From NCBI RefSeq assembly GCF_003669015.1, contig NZ_CP033069.1:3792501-3856500 (forward strand): DNA of 64,000 nt. Direction: 5' to 3'. Positions within the stretch are counted from its first letter, which is position 1; each line of letters opens with the position of its first letter. This document shows positions 9,124-17,633 of the stretch, in pieces. Source of the stretch: Acidovorax sp. 1608163. GTDB lineage: Bacteria; Pseudomonadota; Gammaproteobacteria; Burkholderiales; Burkholderiaceae_C. The notes under the pieces were generated by a model. It searched no databases. It was not told the origin of the DNA and worked only from the letters and a program-made list of their open reading frames with translations. A program made the position numbers and the translations under genes.

Positions 9124-12100
9124 TCACTTCGCGGCCCCCACCTTCACCCGTGCATTCGGGTATTCGCCAAACATCTCGGGCGCATACATGGCCTCCACCC
9201 GGCTGGGGGGCAGGGCAAAGTCGCCCACGTTGTTTAGGCGCACCGTGTATTCCATGGTGACGGTGCCCTTGGGCAGGTACTGGTAGTAGCTGCGGAAGGA
9301 CTCAAAGCTGCGCTCTTCAAACGCGGCCCAGCCGCTGCCGCTTTGCTTTTCGCCCTGCGTGGCGATTTCCGAGTCGCGGCCCAGGCCGCTGCCCAGGATG
9401 GTGGCGCCGCCCGGGATCGGGTCGGTGATGGCCACCCAGCTCATGTCGGCGCTGGCGTTCACTTCCAGCTTCACGCGCAGCACGTCGCCACGGGTGTACT
9501 GGCCTGCGGGCAACGACTTGTTGGCCTGCTCGACGGGGGTCACGGTCTTCTTGATGGAGTAGCCCGCCGCGAACGGCGCCTTCAACTCCACCGCCGCCAC
9601 CGATTGCAGGGTGAGCCAGGGTTTGCCTGTGCCCTGGTGGGTCACCTCCAGCGCCTCTTTGCCACCGGCCTTGCCCCAGGGCAGGAACATGCTGTTGTTC
9701 TTGAGGTTGCCCGGTGCTGCGGGCGCGCCAAACCAGGTGGTCTGGTGGGTGGCGCCGCTGGCGTCGGTGGCCTTGATGCGTTCGACCTTGCTCCAGTCCA
9801 CGCTGGCGTTGTTGCCGCCCATGCTGGCCTTGGTGGCGCCCGCCACGGGGGTGGCTTCAAACTTGGCGCTGAACTTCTCCAACGCCAGGCCGCCCCACAG
9901 GTTGGCGGTGGTGGTGTGCCAGGCACCGGCCTGCTGGCGGCTGATGAAGCCGTTGGCCAGGCGGCCCATGTCGTCCTTCCAGGTGGGGTCGTCCATCACG
10001 GCCAGCATCAGGCGTGCAGTGTTCACATCACCGTTTTGCATCAGCCACCACCAGTAGTCGTCCTGCTCGGTGCTGAAGATGAGCTTGGTGCCCTGGAACG
10101 ACAGGCGCGCACGCAATATTTGCATGGCCTCGGCCAGGCGCTTGTCGCGCTCCGGCACGTCCGCCACGCGCTTCAAAACATTCACCCAATCGATCACCGA
10201 GTGCGTGGGCCACTGGTTGGGTGCAATGGTGATGCTGCTGACCATGCGGCCCTGGGCCTTGCCATAGCGCGACAGTGCTTCGATGGCAGCGAGCTTGCGC
10301 ATGTCCAGGTCTTTGCGTGGGCTCCAGAAGTTGCGCTGGATGCGGCCCTCGATGAAGGCGATCAGGCCACGCTCCATGGGTGCGCGTGCTTCGTCGGGCA
10401 GCGCAAAGGCGGGGTCAATGGCTGCGGCCTCGTGCGTGGCGGCCAGCACGTAGGCGGTGAGCGTGTCACTGCCGGTGTTGGCATCGCCGCTGCGTGGCGG
10501 GAAGTAGTTGGCCAGGCCGTCGCTGTCCAGGTAGGTGGGCAGCTGCGCCACCACGGTCTGCCACAACTTGCCATCGCGCAGGCCCACGGCCTTGCTGGTC
10601 TTTTGCTCCAGGCAGGCAAACGGGTAGGCAGCCCACCAGTCGCGCACACCGGGCAGGCCTTCGGCCAGCTTGGGTTGCAGCGACATCTTCAGCCCACCCC
10701 GGCCGGGGATGGAGTCTGCGGGCGGGGCGGCGTCCAGTGCGAACTTGCCATCCACCTGCACCAGCGTGGCCTGCTGCACCGTGAGCGGTACAGCGGGCAC
10801 GATGCGCTGACGGGCCTTCAAGGCATCGGTGGCGCCCGCCGTGGTGTCGCGCGCCTGGATTTCCCACAGGATGGCTTCGGCGCGGGTCTGCGCCAGCTGC
10901 GCGGGCGCAGTCACATCCCAAGCCACCTCGCGGGCTTCACCGGCAGGGATGTCGATGGTCTGGGGCTTGAGCTCCAGCAGCGTGGCGCGCGGTGCCACTT
11001 CGACCTTCATGGCCGCCTTGGTGGTGTTGCGCAGCGTGATCTGCGCACGGAAGTTATCGCCCTCGCGCACCAGTGGCGGCAGGCCGCTGATGATCTGCAA
11101 ATCTTGCGTCGCGCGGATGCTGGTGCTGCCGGTGCCAAACAGGCCCGCAGACGCATCGGCCACCGCCACGATCTTGAAGGTGGTCAGGGCATCGTTGAGC
11201 GGCACCGTCACCTTGGCCTGGCCGTTGGCATCGAGCTGCACATTGGGGTTCCACAGCAGCAGCGTGTCGAGCAGCTCGCGCGTGGGCGAGCGGCCACCGC
11301 CACCGCCTGCCGGTACAGCCTTTTTGCCGTAGTGGCGTCGGCCAATGATTTCAGACTGCGCGGTCGCAGTCTGCACGCCCCAGCTACGGCGCTGCAGCAT
11401 GGCTTCCAGCAGGTTCCAGCTGGTGTTGGGCATTAGCTCCAGCAGGGCCTGGTCTACGGCGGCCAGCGCCACCTCAGCATTGGCCGCAGGCTTGCCGCCG
11501 GGCAGCGTGGCGGTGATGGTGATTTGCGCCTTGCCGCGCACGGGGTAGCTCTCCTTGTCAGCCGTCACCTTCACATCGATCTGGTGGGCCTGGGTGCCCA
11601 CGCGGATCTCGGCCAAGCCCAGGCGGAAAGCGGGCTTGGACAAATCGACCAGGGCCGTGGGGGCCTGGTATTCCTTGCCTTCGTACCAGAAGGCACTCCA
11701 CCACTCGGTGGGCGCCTTGAAGCCCCAGGTAAAGAAGCTGTACCAAGGCACTTCACGCAGGCGCCCGCGCAGTGCCAGCACGCTCACATACACGTTGGGC
11801 CCCCAGTCCGACTGCACCTTCAGGCTCACGGTGGGGTCTTGCCCATTGAGCTGCACCACATGGGTTTCGATCACGCCCTCGCGCTCCACCGCCACCAAGG
11901 CAGTGGCAAAGCGAAACGGCATGCGCACCTGGAACTTGGCGGTTTCGCCCACCTGGTAGCTCTTCTTTTCGGGCAGCAGGTCAATGCGGTCATGGTCCTC
12001 GCCACCAAACCACAACTCGCCCTGGCGGGTGACCCACACGGACGAAGCGGCTTCGCTGGTGTTGCCATCGCGGTCGGTGGCGGTCACCACCAGTTCCACC

Positions 12101-15100
12101 TCACCCGCCTCGTCCAGCTTGGCTTCGCACAGCAGCAAGCCCCGGCTGTCGCTCTTGCCCGTGCACACCGTGCCCAGGTCTTTGGTCGATGTCTGGTTGT
12201 CGTAGCTGTAGAAGCCGCCCACCATGCGCTTGCGCGTGGTGGTGGTGATGCGCGCCACGGCCTGCACCTGCAGCGCCGTGCCCGGCGCAGCCTGGCCGTT
12301 GTGCTGCAGGGCCAGGGCCTGGAAGCGGATCTTCTGGCTGGCCGATGCCCAGCCCTCGGTCTTGACCCCAGCCACCACGCCCGCAGGCCACAGGGTGTGG
12401 GTGCTGCGCAGGGTTTGCACTTCGCCATTGGGGTCGGCGTAGGTGGCCTCCAGCAGCAGGTCTTGCGGGCGGCGGGCCTGGGGCAGGTTGTCGATGCTCA
12501 CCTTGCCCGTGCCGTTCTTGTCCAGCGTCAGCGGCAGCTTGTCGGCCACCACGCGGGCGTCCTGGCTGGCGGCGGCTTCCTCGTCATCACCGGCCCCGGC
12601 AGATGCCCCCGCAGCGCCCTTTTGGCGAGGAGGGTTGAAGCTGAACATGTCGTAGTCGGGGTACTGCAGCGCCTTGTCACGCACCAGGGCCGACACGCGC
12701 ACCGGCAGGTTGGCCGCGCCACCACCGGCCACGTAGTTGATCTGCACATCGGTAGGCACCGCACGGGCCCGCACCAGCGGCTTGCTGTCGGACGGCGCGA
12801 TCCGCCCTTCCAGCACGGGCAGGCGGAACTCTTCCACCCGGAACTGGCCGGTGGCGATGGTGCCCCGGTCGCTATCGTTGTCACGCAGCTCAATGGTGTA
12901 CTGGCCCAGCTTGGCCGCAGGCGGAATGGCGAAACTGTTCAGGGCGCTCAAGCCGCCCGTGGGCGTGCGGCGCCACTGCACGGCTTGCTCAAACTGCTGG
13001 CCACTGCCCACATGGGTGATGAGCAAGGTGCCAGGGCCGGACTTGGGAGTCTCCAGGCCCTTGCGCGACTCGTGGCGGTAGAAGTGCTTCATCGACACCA
13101 TCTCACCCGCACGGAACAGGGCGCGGTCGAGCAGGGTGTGGGCGCGCTGGTCGGGCTGGGCCTGGCTGCTGGTGGGCACATTGAAGCGCCAGGGCTCAAT
13201 GCCCTTTTGCCAGTCGCTCCAGGTGAAGGCCATGTCTTCCACGCCGCCCTCGGTGTGGCGGGCGCTCACGAAATAGGCCGACGAGCCCTGGGCGTAGTCT
13301 TCATTGGTGTTGCACGAGGGCGGCACGGGCGACAAGCCTTCGATGGTCGCCACGCCCTGCTCGTTGGTGATGGCCTGGGCCAGCTCGCGCCCGTTGCAGT
13401 CCGACACCCGCACCTTGGCACCCTGCATGGGCTTGCCTTTGTCCAGCGACGTGACCCAGACCACGGCGTTTTCACGCCCCAGTTTGAAGTGCACCCCCAG
13501 GTTGGTGACCAAGGCAGAGGTACGCACGTACATGGTGCGGCCATCGCCATGGCGCTCGTCCAGCAGCGAGGCGCCCAGCTTTTGCGAAGCAATCTCCACC
13601 ACATGGAAGCCCGGCGGCAGCGGAATGCCCACCACCTCGAACGGGCGCAGCTCTTTGCCGGTGACCTGCGGCAGATCCAGCGTCTTGACGCCGCCCTGCC
13701 CCGCCAGCAGCGAGAGCATGCGCGTTTGCACGTAGTCGCGGTCGTCGTCCACCACCTTGGGCAGGGGGCCCTTCACATCCCGCGCGGCCACGCGGCGCTG
13801 GACGTTGTAGCTGTCGTAGCGGGCCACCTTGCGGAACCAGGCAATGATGTCTACATCGGTGGACGGCTTGAGCGTGCTCACCTTGCCAGTGGGCGCCACC
13901 ATGCCGCCCGGCTGCAGGCCTTGCACTTTCAGGCCCGCCTCCACGTTGCGCAGGGTCACGGGCAGCAAGGCCGGGCCATCGGCCCCTTCGGCAAAGCGCT
14001 CGACCACGCCAAAGGACGCGGCCGCAAACTTGGCCAGCGGCGGCATGCCCGCCGTAGCCACCTTCAGCGGAAAGCTGGCGGCATTGCGCAGCGGCCGGCC
14101 TGCGGCGTCCTTGAAGTCCTTGGGCAACTCCACGGTGAACGAGGTCTGCTCGGGCAGGGGCGCATCGAACTGAATGCCATTGACCAAGGCGTCGGCATCC
14201 TTGTCACCACCATCTTCGCGCCCATACGCAACAGCCTTGAGCGTTTCCTTGGCGGACTTGAGGCGAATCGCCATCGCCAACTTGCGCGGCACCGGGGCGT
14301 TGAAGGACAACACCATGGGCCGCAGCGGCAGGCAGGCAGCCTGGGCGTTTTCACGCTCGCAATTGAACTCGGCCGAGAACGGCTCGCGCACCTTGTAGGT
14401 GAAGCGCTTTTCCACAGTATTGGCCACGCCGCTGGGCGTGGCCACGCCCTTGCCAAACACCAGTTGCAGTTGCGATCCCGAGGTGAGCCGCCGGTTGCAC
14501 GCCAGTGCTGGAAACTGCAGCGGGTCTTTGGCCGCCCGCTTGTCCAGCCCCAGCGATTTGAGAATGTCGCTGCGCTGCGCGCCTTCGATCATGCGCACGG
14601 GCACGCGCTCGCCCACCCCGTCCAGCGCGCACCACACGTTGGCCTGCACGCTCTCGGTGGTGGCGGGGCCATTGAGCTGCAGCACGAAGAACTGCTCTTC
14701 GTCGATCTGCTCGTAGGTGTTGGGACGCACGCTTTGCACGAACGGCCCGCCGCTATTGAATTGATAGCTTTTAGCGCCCGTCAATGCGGCACCAGAGGCT
14801 GGTTTGAAGTCAGGCTTGACAGTGGCCGTGCAGCGCATGCCGGGGGGCAGGTCGGCCTCAAAGTCAAACACCCACTCGCGCTCGCTGGTCCAGCGGCCCG
14901 TGCCCTTGGAGGCTGCGGCGTCGTTGCAACTGATGGCCAGGGGCGCTGGCGCCTTGGGGTCGCCAAAATTCACCGCCGCCGCGTCGAACTTGGCCACCGC
15001 CTGGCGCACCCGCGCCACCTCGCCCTGCGGGCTGAAGCTGACGATCTGCAGCGCCTGCGCCTGGGCGGCCCACAACAACCCGCCCAGCAGCAGTGCGCTG

Positions 15101-15129
15101 ACCGGGGCTTTCCTCCAAAGTGTCTTCAT
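9124..15129 (-). CDS. bacterial alpha-2-macroglobulin family protein
   Basis: This 2001-residue exported protein belongs to the bacterial alpha-2-macroglobulin family, thought to trap proteases in the periplasm. The N-terminus is a signal peptide (hydrophobic residues about 10-26, likely cleavage after AQA) and has no lipobox, so it is probably not lipid-anchored like E. coli YfhM. The thioester motif CLEQ is intact at Cys1506. Before it come macroglobulin-type beta domains; after it come a helical thioester domain and a C-terminal receptor-like domain ending near YPNARVKVG. It is clearly longer than the roughly 1650-residue E. coli protein. It heads the operon A2M-VOC-pbpC; known cooperation with PbpC suggests protease inhibition coupled to cell-wall repair. 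The ATG at 15129 gives a normal signal peptide. Confidence 0.93.
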   Translation of the reverse strand: MKTLWRKAPVSALLLGGLLWAAQAQALQIVSFSPQGEVARVRQAVAKFDAAAVNFGDPKAPAPLAISCNDAAASKGTGRWTSEREWVFDFEADLPPGMRCTATVKPDFKPASGAALTGAKSYQFNSGGPFVQSVRPNTYEQIDEEQFFVLQLNGPATTESVQANVWCALDGVGERVPVRMIEGAQRSDILKSLGLDKRAAKDPLQFPALACNRRLTSGSQLQLVFGKGVATPSGVANTVEKRFTYKVREPFSAEFNCERENAQAACLPLRPMVLSFNAPVPRKLAMAIRLKSAKETLKAVAYGREDGGDKDADALVNGIQFDAPLPEQTSFTVELPKDFKDAAGRPLRNAASFPLKVATAGMPPLAKFAAASFGVVERFAEGADGPALLPVTLRNVEAGLKVQGLQPGGMVAPTGKVSTLKPSTDVDIIAWFRKVARYDSYNVQRRVAARDVKGPLPKVVDDDRDYVQTRMLSLLAGQGGVKTLDLPQVTGKELRPFEVVGIPLPPGFHVVEIASQKLGASLLDERHGDGRTMYVRTSALVTNLGVHFKLGRENAVVWVTSLDKGKPMQGAKVRVSDCNGRELAQAITNEQGVATIEGLSPVPPSCNTNEDYAQGSSAYFVSARHTEGGVEDMAFTWSDWQKGIEPWRFNVPTSSQAQPDQRAHTLLDRALFRAGEMVSMKHFYRHESRKGLETPKSGPGTLLITHVGSGQQFEQAVQWRRTPTGGLSALNSFAIPPAAKLGQYTIELRDNDSDRGTIATGQFRVEEFRLPVLEGRIAPSDSKPLVRARAVPTDVQINYVAGGGAANLPVRVSALVRDKALQYPDYDMFSFNPPRQKGAAGASAGAGDDEEAAASQDARVVADKLPLTLDKNGTGKVSIDNLPQARRPQDLLLEATYADPNGEVQTLRSTHTLWPAGVVAGVKTEGWASASQKIRFQALALQHNGQAAPGTALQVQAVARITTTTRKRMVGGFYSYDNQTSTKDLGTVCTGKSDSRGLLLCEAKLDEAGEVELVVTATDRDGNTSEAASSVWVTRQGELWFGGEDHDRIDLLPEKKSYQVGETAKFQVRMPFRFATALVAVEREGVIETHVVQLNGQDPTVSLKVQSDWGPNVYVSVLALRGRLREVPWYSFFTWGFKAPTEWWSAFWYEGKEYQAPTALVDLSKPAFRLGLAEIRVGTQAHQIDVKVTADKESYPVRGKAQITITATLPGGKPAANAEVALAAVDQALLELMPNTSWNLLEAMLQRRSWGVQTATAQSEIIGRRHYGKKAVPAGGGGGRSPTRELLDTLLLWNPNVQLDANGQAKVTVPLNDALTTFKIVAVADASAGLFGTGSTSIRATQDLQIISGLPPLVREGDNFRAQITLRNTTKAAMKVEVAPRATLLELKPQTIDIPAGEAREVAWDVTAPAQLAQTRAEAILWEIQARDTTAGATDALKARQRIVPAVPLTVQQATLVQVDGKFALDAAPPADSIPGRGGLKMSLQPKLAEGLPGVRDWWAAYPFACLEQKTSKAVGLRDGKLWQTVVAQLPTYLDSDGLANYFPPRSGDANTGSDTLTAYVLAATHEAAAIDPAFALPDEARAPMERGLIAFIEGRIQRNFWSPRKDLDMRKLAAIEALSRYGKAQGRMVSSITIAPNQWPTHSVIDWVNVLKRVADVPERDKRLAEAMQILRARLSFQGTKLIFSTEQDDYWWWLMQNGDVNTARLMLAVMDDPTWKDDMGRLANGFISRQQAGAWHTTTANLWGGLALEKFSAKFEATPVAGATKASMGGNNASVDWSKVERIKATDASGATHQTTWFGAPAAPGNLKNNSMFLPWGKAGGKEALEVTHQGTGKPWLTLQSVAAVELKAPFAAGYSIKKTVTPVEQANKSLPAGQYTRGDVLRVKLEVNASADMSWVAITDPIPGGATILGSGLGRDSEIATQGEKQSGSGWAAFEERSFESFRSYYQYLPKGTVTMEYTVRLNNVGDFALPPSRVEAMYAPEMFGEYPNARVKVGAAK
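14753..14779. repeat. partial dispersed-repeat remnant inside the A2M gene
   Basis: CTATTGAATTGATAG at 14753-14767 is identical to the flank of the palindrome at 16742-16756. It is followed by CTTTTAGCGC, resembling the half-palindrome CTTCTAGCGC of other copies. It encodes about AKSYQFNS in frame near residue 120. Confidence 0.5.
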
Positions 15130-15245
15130 TTGTGCTTTTTGCTCTTGCCTGCAAGGGCCCTGAGCGTAGCCGATACACCCGCTCAGGCGCCACCCTGTGC
15201 CGCCTGTCTAGAGTGTGAATGTGTGAGAAAGTGCTGCAGATGCCA

Positions 15246-15267
15246 GCACATGTGTGCACCCTATACT
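15246..15267 (+). promoter_or_regulatory. candidate promoter with dyad upstream of the 15352 gene
   Basis: A perfect 12-base palindrome GCACATGTGTGC (15246-15257) is followed by TATACT (15262-15267), one mismatch from a sigma-70 -10 box, about 85 bases before the start codon. No good -35 box is visible. The palindrome could be an operator in the divergent region shared with the alpha-2-macroglobulin operon. Confidence 0.28.
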
Positions 15268-15351
15268 CCCGCGCAACAATTGGCGCTGCCAGGGCACCAC
15301 ACAGGGCCCGCACAGGCAGCGCACCCCGCGCAGGGAGGCGGGAGCACCACC

Positions 15352-16698
15352 ATGGCCACACGTCCAACGGGCATCGATCCATCTGCCCAGCCCGCCAAAC
15401 GGCCCGCGCCTTTCTGGCAGCGGCTCAACACCTTCTTCACCTTTCCGCTGCAATCCAAGCCGCTGATGTACAGCCTGCTGCTGGCGTTGTCCAGCATGCT
15501 GTTCAAGGTGATTGTCTTTTTGCCCGACGCGCTGGGCATCCTGATCCTGGAGATCGGCATCCTGCTGGCCGCTTCGCGCTACGGCTTCAAAGTCACGGCG
15601 CTGGGCTCGCGCGGCATCTACAAGGCCGAGGACTACCCCTCCGAGCTGGACCCGGACTGGAAGAACCTGCCCTGGAAGCTGTTCGCCATCCTGATGGTGC
15701 AAGGCTTCGTCGTGGGCTGGCTGCAGCGCCTGAGCCCCACCCTGGGCACCCTGGCCTGGCTGGCCGTGTGCTTCTTGCTGCCTGCCACGCAAATCGTGCT
15801 GGTGCAAACCTGCAGCTTTACGGAAACCCTGAACCCCGCCAACGCCTGGAACGCCGTGCGCACCATTGGCTGGCCGTACCTGCTGCTGTGCCTGTTCCTC
15901 TTCTTGCTGAGCCAGGGCACCTTCATTGCGCTAGGCATGCTGCTGCCACTCTTCAAGGGCTGGATCCTGCTGCCCATCGTCAACTGGGTGCTCATCTACT
16001 TCAGCTGGGTCATGGCCAGCCTGCTGGGCTATGCCATGTACCAAAACCACGAGGCATTTGGCATTGACCTGCTGCCCGGCGCAGGCCTGGACGACGACGA
16101 AACCCCGGTGGACCGCCGCACCCCCCGCCAGATTGAGCAAGACGCCATCGACGCCCAGGTGGCCGAGTTGGTCACCGCAGGCAATGTGACCGCCGCCGTG
16201 GCCATGGCCTACGAAGAGCAGCGCACCCGGGGCGAAGAGGTGCCCGCGCAGCGCCGTTACCACCGCGTGCTGGCGCTGGCCGAAGGCAAAACCGCCACGC
16301 TGCTGGACCACGCGCAGCGCTACATCCCGCTGCTGCTGCGCTCGGGCCAGAGCAGCGACGCCATCAAAGCCTTCCAGACCTGCCGCAGCAAGGATGCCGA
16401 TTTTGTATTGCAAGACGCCGCCGCCACCCTGAACCTGGCCAAGGCCGCCTGGAATGCGGGCGATGCATCGCTGGCCTTGGCGGTGCTGCAGGGTTTTGAC
16501 CGCCGCTTCAAGGACCACGACAGCGTGCCCGCCGCCTACGAGCTGGTCGCCCGTGTGCTGCTGCAGGGCTTGAACCGCACCGACATGGCCCTGCGCGTGC
16601 TGGCCACGCTGGAGTCCCGCCACCCGGATGCGGAAGCGACACGGGAGACGCGCTGGCTGCTGCGTAACCATTTGCCGCAGGGGGCTGCGGGGGGTTGA
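15352..16698 (+). CDS. integral membrane protein with C-terminal TPR-like domain, function unknown
   Basis: I do not recognise a named family for this 448-residue protein. The N-terminal half is hydrophobic, with about six membrane segments between residues 30 and 225. A polar linker (ETPVDRRTPRQ) follows, then a helical cytoplasmic C-terminus of about 200 residues whose repeated short helices (for example AKAAWNAGDASLALAVLQG) suggest TPR-like protein interaction. I chose the ATG at 15352 because GGGAGG lies just upstream; the same frame is open far further upstream only because it is antisense to the alpha-2-macroglobulin gene. The gene diverges from that operon and is followed by a palindrome copy. 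Confidence 0.75.
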   Translation: MATRPTGIDPSAQPAKRPAPFWQRLNTFFTFPLQSKPLMYSLLLALSSMLFKVIVFLPDALGILILEIGILLAASRYGFKVTALGSRGIYKAEDYPSELDPDWKNLPWKLFAILMVQGFVVGWLQRLSPTLGTLAWLAVCFLLPATQIVLVQTCSFTETLNPANAWNAVRTIGWPYLLLCLFLFLLSQGTFIALGMLLPLFKGWILLPIVNWVLIYFSWVMASLLGYAMYQNHEAFGIDLLPGAGLDDDETPVDRRTPRQIEQDAIDAQVAELVTAGNVTAAVAMAYEEQRTRGEEVPAQRRYHRVLALAEGKTATLLDHAQRYIPLLLRSGQSSDAIKAFQTCRSKDADFVLQDAAATLNLAKAAWNAGDASLALAVLQGFDRRFKDHDSVPAAYELVARVLLQGLNRTDMALRVLATLESRHPDAEATRETRWLLRNHLPQGAAGG

Positions 16699-16705
16699 TA
16701 GTGGA

Positions 16706-16757
16706 ATTAGGCGCTAGCAATTATGAAATAAGCGCTAGCAGCTATTGAATTGATAGT
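16706..16757. repeat. dispersed palindrome copy after the membrane protein gene
   Basis: The copy reads GCGCTAGC then AAGCGCTAGCAGCTATTG with the flank TTGAATTGATAG, starting eight bases after the stop codon at 16698. It forms the left edge of the structured gene-free region; an inverted relative sits at the right edge (17566-17620). Confidence 0.8.
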
Positions 16758-16880
16758 GATTGCCTGGACAACGCCCCTGCCCGTTCGGGCTGAGCCCGTC
16801 GAAGCTGGGGCTTGTTGGTCGATCTGGCGGTGTGCCTTGGCATGGGGCGGGAGCCGGGGAGTGCGCCCGGCGGCGCAGTA

Positions 16881-16908
16881 ACTTTCTTTCGCTTCGCCGA
16901 AAGAAAGT
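16881..16908 (+). repeat. left hairpin of the inverted pair
   Basis: ACTTTCTTTCG (16881-16891) and CGAAAGAAAGT (16898-16908) form a perfect 11-bp stem with the six-base loop CTTCGC. The related right hairpin has a different stem but almost the same loop. Confidence 0.85.
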
Positions 16909-16977
16909 CACCAAAGAAAGGGCGACCCCAAGTCTGCGACCCCTGCGCTGCGCTTCGGGGCAAACCTGCGTCGGGAC

Positions 16978-17089
16978 GGTTGCGGGGTGCGCCGTGGAAC
17001 TCGCTTTGCGCTGCGCGCGCCGCTCGGACAACCACGGCGAGTCAGTTTACGAAGCACGCGCGCTGCGACGCGCGTGCCACCCCGCAACC
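16978..17089 (+). other. possible three-way-junction RNA/DNA structure
   Basis: A perfect 12-bp stem (16978-16989 with 17078-17089, GGTTGCGGGGTG) encloses two perfect stems that abut it without gaps: CGCCGTGG/CCACGGCG (16990-16997 with 17032-17039) and GCACGCGCG/CGCGCGTGC (17054-17062 with 17069-17077). The joining strand is 17040-17053. Whether it is transcribed is unknown. Confidence 0.55.
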
Positions 17090-17429
17090 GCCCCGCCGCA
17101 GGCGCAGCCACAGGGGGTGGATAGCCAAACAGCCGAACATCCCAACAGCCACACGGGTCGTCGCTGCGCTCGACCCGGTCTGCACAGCGCGAGGCGCATG
17201 CGCCCGCGAGATGGTGCCGAGCGCAGCGATGGCCCGAGGGGATGTTGGTTGTTCTGCTCCCCAGCCCCTCTGTATGCGCCGAGGAGCACAGCGGCCAGCG
17301 GATCAGGGCTCGCGACTGTTTGAGCGCAGTGAAACGAAGCGAGTTTGAGCGAGACCCCGCTGGACGCGAGCACCGCAGGTTGCCCGAAGCGCAGCGCAGG
17401 GACGCAGACAGTGGGGTCGCCTTCTTTTG

Positions 17430-17461
17430 CCTTCTTTTCTTGGCGACGCAAGAAAAGAAGG
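17430..17461 (-). repeat. right hairpin of the inverted pair
   Basis: CCTTCTTTTCTTG (17430-17442) and CAAGAAAAGAAGG (17449-17461) form a perfect 13-bp stem around six bases. Read on the minus strand the loop is CGTCGC, one base different from the left hairpin loop, while several stem pairs differ on both sides. Confidence 0.85.
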
Positions 17462-17565
17462 TGCGCCGCCGGGCGCACATCCCGGCACCCGCCCTTGGCA
17501 CAAGCAAGCCACCAGATCAGCGAGCAAGCCCAGCCCGAACGGGTGAAAGATGCCGCACGCAGTCA

Positions 17566-17620
17566 CTATCAATTCAATCGCTGCCAGCGCTTATTCCACA
17601 AGCGCTAGAGCCAAATTCAA
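17566..17620. repeat. dispersed palindrome copy after the rhomboid gene
   Basis: AGCGCTTATTCCACAAGCGCT forms the hairpin core, with the flank CTATCAATTCAATCG to its left (inverted relative to the copy at 16706-16757). It lies 14 bases downstream of the minus-strand rhomboid stop codon, so it may end that transcript. Confidence 0.78.
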
Positions 17621-17633
17621 TCCCAAACCACCC

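Larger units (their letters stand above)
16699..17633. other. gene-free, highly structured inverted-repeat region
   Basis: This 935-base stretch has short frames open in all directions but no credible gene. Both ends carry the palindrome with the flank TTGAATTGATAGTGA in opposite orientation. Blocks at about 16861-16970 and 17373-17478 are diverged inverted copies of each other: both read, in opposite orientation, GTGCGCCCGGCGGCGCA, a long hairpin, a GGCGACCCC segment and CTGCGCTGCGCTTCGGG. Between them lie further stems, including a possible three-way junction (16978-17089). CCCGTTCGGGCTGAG at about 16790 also recurs inverted at 17531-17542. Similar sequence is common between genes in Comamonadaceae as I recall, so this is probably a repeat family. 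Confidence 0.7.

Noticed and set aside
9343..15350. Very long plus-strand open frames running through the alpha-2-macroglobulin region
   Set aside because: They are antisense to a clearly recognisable 2001-residue protein; GC-rich third positions keep the opposite frame free of stops. Their translations are Gly/His/Gln-rich without domains.
16742..17540. Many short frames in the structured gene-free region
   Set aside because: They occur in all frames, share no domain and coincide with hairpins; they are best explained by repeat sequence, not genes.
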